Assembly: GCA_050874665.1 (NCBI GenBank) | Contig: JBNMLC010000005.1 | Span: 1 to 64,000 of the forward strand | Direction: 5' to 3' | Length of the DNA stretch: 64,000 bases | From: RUG11237 sp050874665 | GTDB lineage: Bacteria; Bacillota; Clostridia; Lachnospirales; Lachnospiraceae | Shown: one piece after another, positions 60,576 to 64,000 of the stretch | Layout of the letters: each line of letters starts with the position of its first letter | How positions within the stretch are numbered: position 1 is the stretch's first letter | Notes under the pieces: generated by a model | Told to the model about the DNA's origin: nothing | What the model saw: the letters and a program-made list of their open reading frames with translations, nothing else | Database searches by the model: none | Translations under genes and position numbers: made by a program

Positions 60576-60830
60576 ATGAGTAAAAGTAAGAATTCGTGGG
60601 CATGTTTTTTATTAATGTTGGCAGGTGTAGTATTAGGTGGTTTTATTGGAAGTCTGGCTTCTAAAGTACCTTTTTTAAGCTGGCTTGACTACGGACAGAC
60701 TTTCGGTCTTTCCTCACCATTGATACTGGATTTGGGAATTCTTGTAATTACCTTTGCCTTAACTATCAAAATTTCAATTGCAAGTATTATTGGAATTATA
60801 ATTGCCATAATAGTCTATAGACTTATTTAA
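60576..60830 (+). CDS. DUF4321 family small membrane protein
   Basis: This 84-residue protein has two membrane helices (about 8-28 ACFLLMLAGVVLGGFIGSLA and about 50-80). It fits the DUF4321 family, found near radC and mreB in many Clostridia, as here. Function is unknown; location suggests a link with shape or division. ATG 60576 has GGGAGGGC nine bases upstream. An in-frame extension to 60495 has no ribosome site. Confidence 0.8.
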   Translation: MSKSKNSWACFLLMLAGVVLGGFIGSLASKVPFLSWLDYGQTFGLSSPLILDLGILVITFALTIKISIASIIGIIIAIIVYRLI

Positions 60831-60838
60831 CTACATAA

Positions 60839-60881
60839 CCCTTGTTGTATTCTGAGAGAGATACTGCAAAAACAAGGGGGT
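60839..60881 (+). terminator. Hairpin overlapping the radC ribosome site
   Basis: CCCTTGTT (60839-60846) pairs with AACAAGGG (60871-60878), with an inner GTAT/ATAC stem. The right arm contains the AAGGGGG used by radC, so folding could limit radC translation or end the upstream transcript. Confidence 0.55.
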
Positions 60882-60886
60882 ATATT

Positions 60887-61585
60887 ATGTTAACCAAACA
60901 ACACACAATGAAAGATTTACCAATGGAAGAGCGACCATATGAGAAATTTCAGGCATATGGAGTAGAAAGCTTAAGCGATGCAGAACTGCTGGCTGTAATA
61001 CTTCGCACCGGAACAAAGGGACTGACTGCCGTTTCGCTGGCAAGAAATATTCTTGCAGAAAGAAGTGAAGAACAGGGCATACTAAATATCGAACATCTTT
61101 CCCTAAAGGAATTAAAAAAAATTGCCGGTATTGGCAAGGTGAAAGCAATACAGATCAAATGTATTGCCGAACTTTCTAAAAGAATTGCAAAAGCAGAGCA
61201 GTATCAAAAAGTAAGTTTCCGACAGCCTAAAAGTATCGCAGAATATTATATGGAAGAATTCCGAATGAAAAAACAGGAACATATGCTGTTAATTATGTTG
61301 AATACCAAAAGCCGCCTTATTACTGACAAAGTAATTTTTAAAGGAACCGTTAATGCCTCTTTGGTATCTCCAAGAGAAATCTTCATGGAAGCCCTGGAAC
61401 ACGAAGCAGTATATATCATCCTGCTTCACAATCATCCTAGTGGCGATCCAACGCCAAGCCGTGAAGATATTGCATTAACCAAAAGAATAAAAGAGGCTGG
61501 AAATCTAATGGATATTAAATTGTTAGATCACATCATTATTGGTGAGCACAAATATATCAGCTTTGCCGAACAAGATTTATTATAG
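60887..61585 (+). CDS. radC: RadC family protein (JAB/MPN-like)
   Basis: This 232-residue RadC/YeeS family protein has an N-terminal helix-hairpin-helix region (LPMEERPYEKFQAYGVESLS, IAGIGKVKAIQIK). The C-terminal JAB/MPN+ domain has the metal motif LLHNHPSGDPTPSREDIALT and the LDHIIIGEHKYISFAEQDLL ending. It was once linked to DNA repair, but its role is unproven; the active-site motif is intact here. ATG 60887 is supported by AAGGGGG 6 nt upstream. radC-mreB-mreC-mreD is a conserved Firmicute order. Confidence 0.93.
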   Translation: MLTKQHTMKDLPMEERPYEKFQAYGVESLSDAELLAVILRTGTKGLTAVSLARNILAERSEEQGILNIEHLSLKELKKIAGIGKVKAIQIKCIAELSKRIAKAEQYQKVSFRQPKSIAEYYMEEFRMKKQEHMLLIMLNTKSRLITDKVIFKGTVNASLVSPREIFMEALEHEAVYIILLHNHPSGDPTPSREDIALTKRIKEAGNLMDIKLLDHIIIGEHKYISFAEQDLL

Positions 61586-61603
61586 AGAAAGGAGTCATGA
61601 AAA

Positions 61604-62629
61604 GTGGCAAATAACAGTTTTGGAATAGATTTAGGAACGAGTAATATTAAAATATATAATATGGCGGAGGACAGTATTCTCAATCAAAAGAATATGCTTG
61701 CAATCCGAAATAAAAAAACAATGTTTGCAATCGGTGATGAAGCATATGAGATGTATGAAAAAGCTCCGGCCAATATTCATATTTCATACCCATTAAATGA
61801 TGGGGTAATTGCAAATATCAGAAATATGCAGGCATTACTCTATGAATTTATTAAAATTTCTACCAATAATAATATCAAACCGGCAGACTATTATATTGCA
61901 GTACCAACAGATGTAACAGAAGTTGAAAAGAGAGCCTTTGGAGATTTAATCAAGAACTCCGGATTGAAGCCGAAGAAAATCTGTGCGGTAGAAAAAGGCA
62001 TTGCAGATGCAGCCGGAATTGGTGTGGGCTTAAATGAAGCAACCGGTGTCATGATTGTAAACATTGGTGCTGAAACCACTGAAATTTCTGTTATTTCTCT
62101 TGGAGGAGTGGTAATTAGCAAATTGATTAAAATAGGCGGTGTAAAGTTAGATGAGGCCATCCAGAATGTAATAAGAAGAAACTACAATCTGATTATTGGT
62201 GATAAGACCGCAGCCCATATAAAACATGAATTAGCCAGTGGTATCAAAGAAGATACGAATTTAAGCGGCATGGTTTGTGGACGCGATGTGGTGACAGGAC
62301 TTCCTCTCGAAGTAGAAATTCCTGCTGACTTAATTTATGAAGCCTTAAAAGAACCTTTACACACCATTATGGATTCCATTAAGGTTATTTTGGAGCGTAC
62401 CCCACCTGAATTTGCCAGAGATATTATCAAGGCAGGTGTCTACGTGACAGGCGGATGTGCTCAGATTCGAAATCTGGCACCTTTAATTACCAAGTCAACA
62501 GGATTAAATGTAAATATTTCTGAAAACCCATCTGAAAGTGTAGCCAGAGGATTGGCCAGAATCATTAATAACAATGATTACAAATATCTTGCATACAATA
62601 TTAAGGATATTACCAACTTATATAAATAA
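61604..62629 (+). CDS. mreB: Rod shape-determining actin MreB
   Basis: This 341-residue actin-like ATPase organises wall elongation. It has phosphate 1 GIDLGTSNIKIYN near the start, PADYYIAVPTDVTEVEKRAF, phosphate 2 VMIVNIGAETTEISVISLGG, and the adenosine motif GVYVTGGCAQIRNLAPLITK. GTG 61604 is the start (AAAGGAG 9 nt upstream); an out-of-frame ATG at 61598 ends after five codons. It is followed by mreC and mreD. Confidence 0.94.
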   Translation: MANNSFGIDLGTSNIKIYNMAEDSILNQKNMLAIRNKKTMFAIGDEAYEMYEKAPANIHISYPLNDGVIANIRNMQALLYEFIKISTNNNIKPADYYIAVPTDVTEVEKRAFGDLIKNSGLKPKKICAVEKGIADAAGIGVGLNEATGVMIVNIGAETTEISVISLGGVVISKLIKIGGVKLDEAIQNVIRRNYNLIIGDKTAAHIKHELASGIKEDTNLSGMVCGRDVVTGLPLEVEIPADLIYEALKEPLHTIMDSIKVILERTPPEFARDIIKAGVYVTGGCAQIRNLAPLITKSTGLNVNISENPSESVARGLARIINNNDYKYLAYNIKDITNLYK

Positions 62630-62644
62630 ATTTGAGGGATTGTA

Positions 62645-63508
62645 ATGAAAAAAAAGAAACATAAATTTACACTTTCAAGTGAATATGTATTACTCATTTT
62701 CACCGTGGTGTGCGTCATTATGATTTTTGTGACATTTAACACCAAAATCACTGCTGGCCCATTACGTGGAGTGGCAAGTTATGTTCTGGTACCTTTGCAA
62801 AAAGGCATTAACCAGATTGGTTCCGTGTTCAGTGGCTGGTCTGACCAAATGGTAAGCCTTAAGGATGTCATGACGGAAAATGAGGAATTGAAGGCGCAAG
62901 TAGACGAATTAACTACAGAAAATAACATTTTGCAACAGGATAAATTTGAATTAAACCGTCTGCGCCAGCTATATCAACTGGATGAAAAATATCCTGATTA
63001 TGATAAAGTAGGTGCCAGAGTGATTGGAAAAGATGCCGGCAACTGGTTTCAGACTTTTGTGATTGATAAAGGCAGCGAAGATGGTATCCAGGTAGATATG
63101 AATGTGATAGCCGGTAGCGGTCTTGTAGGAAGAGTAACTTCTGTAAGTCCACAAAGTGCGACTGTACTTTCCATCATAGATGATTCAAGTAACGTTGCCG
63201 CACAGGTACTTTCTACCTCTGATAATTGTATTGTCACCGGAAGTCTGAAATTGATGAGTGAAAATAAAATTTCCATTTCAAAGCTGACGGATGATGAGGA
63301 TAAAGTAACTCCGGGTGAAAAAATTGTCACTTCCAATATCAGTGATAAATATCTGCCAGGTATATTGATTGGCTATGTAGATGAAATAGCTATGGACTCT
63401 AATAACCTTACAAAATCAGGAACTCTTCGCCCGGCTGTTGACTTTGCTCATTTAGAAGAAGTGCTGGTTATTTTAGATTTAAAAAAAGGAACCGAGAAGG
63501 AGCAGTAG
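62645..63508 (+). CDS. mreC: Rod shape-determining protein MreC
   Basis: This is a 287-residue bitopic protein. One membrane helix (about 13-33) is followed by a coiled coil (about 70-110, ENEELKAQVDELTTENNILQ) and an extracytoplasmic beta domain with ARVIGKDAGNWFQTFVIDKG, VIAGSGLVGRVTSVSPQSATVL, and SGTLRPAVDFAHLEEVLVIL. It scaffolds PBPs with MreB and MreD. It is 15 nt after mreB and its stop is next to the mreD start. Confidence 0.94.
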   Translation: MKKKKHKFTLSSEYVLLIFTVVCVIMIFVTFNTKITAGPLRGVASYVLVPLQKGINQIGSVFSGWSDQMVSLKDVMTENEELKAQVDELTTENNILQQDKFELNRLRQLYQLDEKYPDYDKVGARVIGKDAGNWFQTFVIDKGSEDGIQVDMNVIAGSGLVGRVTSVSPQSATVLSIIDDSSNVAAQVLSTSDNCIVTGSLKLMSENKISISKLTDDEDKVTPGEKIVTSNISDKYLPGILIGYVDEIAMDSNNLTKSGTLRPAVDFAHLEEVLVILDLKKGTEKEQ

Positions 63509-63509
63509 T

Positions 63510-64000
63510 ATGAAGCGAAAAATTACCGTGTTTGTTTTAATTATTATATGCTTTTTACTGCAATGTACTGTTTTAAAAGAAATCAAATTTACACACGTAG
63601 TTCCAAATCTTTTGATTGTTGTTACGTCTTCCTTTGGTTTTATGCGTGGAAAAAAGGAAGGTTTGTATGTAGGATTTCTTTGTGGCATGTTAATTGATTT
63701 ATTTTTTTCCGAATTTTATGGTTTTTATACCCTTATCTATATGTACATAGGATATGTGAACGGCTTTTTCAAAAATATGTTTTATGATGATGACATCAAG
63801 CTTCCAATGGTTCTTATTACAGGAAGTGATTTTATATATGGCTGCATTATCTATGTATTTTCATTTTTATTAAGGGGACGATTCGATACTTGGTATTATT
63901 TCAAAAATGTCATTTTTCCAGAAGTAATTTACACTGTAGTTGTTACACTCGTATTCTACCGGATTATCCGTAGAATCAATCGAAAACTGGAAGAAGACGA
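63510..64000 (+). CDS. mreD: Rod shape-determining protein MreD, partial
   Basis: The reading frame starts at ATG 63510 with GAAGGAGC upstream, one base after the mreC stop, and runs past the window end (163 codons seen). It is very hydrophobic, with about five membrane helices (for example KITVFVLIIICFLLQCTVL and GLYVGFLCGMLIDLFFSEFY) and a basic loop near the end (FYRIIRRINRKLEED). Position and character fit MreD. Confidence 0.88.
   Translation, partial: MKRKITVFVLIIICFLLQCTVLKEIKFTHVVPNLLIVVTSSFGFMRGKKEGLYVGFLCGMLIDLFFSEFYGFYTLIYMYIGYVNGFFKNMFYDDDIKLPMVLITGSDFIYGCIIYVFSFLLRGRFDTWYYFKNVIFPEVIYTVVVTLVFYRIIRRINRKLEED

Overview
The window is a 64 kb piece of an AT-rich Firmicutes chromosome, most likely from an anaerobic, spore-forming gut clostridium of the Lachnospiraceae. 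The evidence is the low GC content, strong Shine-Dalgarno sequences, gene sets typical of anaerobic Clostridia (Fhs/FolD one-carbon genes, an NfnAB bifurcating transhydrogenase, the oxygen-labile serine dehydratase SdaAA/AB, Rex), the sporulation genes yqfC/yqfD, a SpoVB-like flippase and a SpoIIIE-type translocase, and several zinc-ribbon proteins of a style common in Lachnospiraceae. No genus can be named from this sequence alone. Almost all genes read on the + strand. The exceptions are the ABC-F gene, rlmH and yqfC. I see no tRNA, rRNA, CRISPR array, prophage or intact insertion sequence. The region is mostly core genome.

Layout. (1) 1-4.5 kb: the end of a GatB/YqeY-type gene, an ABC-F ATPase on the - strand, then, divergently, a leader peptide plus tandem attenuators in front of a MutS2-like ATPase that lacks the Smr nuclease. 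(2) 4.7-10.9 kb: rex, a coiled-coil protein, nnr, alr, an antitoxin-less mazF, a CorC-like CBS protein and yebC. (3) 11-24.6 kb: a zinc-ribbon/CFI-box protein, metY, a TepA-like ClpP-fold protein, nadE, sdaAB/sdaAA, ftsK/spoIIIE, fhs, folD and a zinc-ribbon/TPR protein. (4) 24.7-31.7 kb: nfnAB, an S1-domain protein, rlmH, two small or unknown genes, the pyrimidine-nucleoside phosphorylase pdp with a structured leader, and an inverted yqfC. (5) 31.8-43 kb: the yqfD-phoH-pgpH-like-ybeY cluster, a SpoVB-like flippase, a BofC-like protein, glgB, mscS and an ABC importer pair. (6) 43-50.7 kb: miaB, pabA-pabB-pabC, mutY, and leuA under a leucine T-box. (7) 50.8-64 kb: a SulP transporter, mutS-mutL, a truncated gene remnant, miaA, ynbB, a DUF4321 protein, radC and mreB-mreC-mreD (cut by the window end).

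How the genes work together. Three DNA repair/recombination groups (mutS-mutL, mutY, radC) and two tRNA hypomodification genes acting in sequence on A37 (miaA, then miaB) are present. Folate metabolism is represented by pabABC (pABA synthesis), fhs and folD. Redox balance is represented by rex, nnr, nadE and nfnAB. Cell shape and envelope functions include alr, the SpoVB-like flippase and mreBCD.

Most interesting observations: (a) a leader peptide with two terminators and a perfect 9-nt competing antiterminator pairing ahead of the Smr-less MutS2 paralogue, divergent from an ABC-F gene, which suggests a translation-stress response unit; (b) a PgpH homologue whose HD metal-binding residues and extracellular domain are gone; (c) a 14-bp palindrome between divergent yqfC and yqfD that places matching sporulation-type -10 motifs on both strands; (d) a long inverted repeat around the sulP promoter that includes the ribosome binding site; (e) five 39-bp tandem repeats in the mutL linker; and (f) an 88-codon ORF whose best start lies in another frame and ends at an A-rich slip site.
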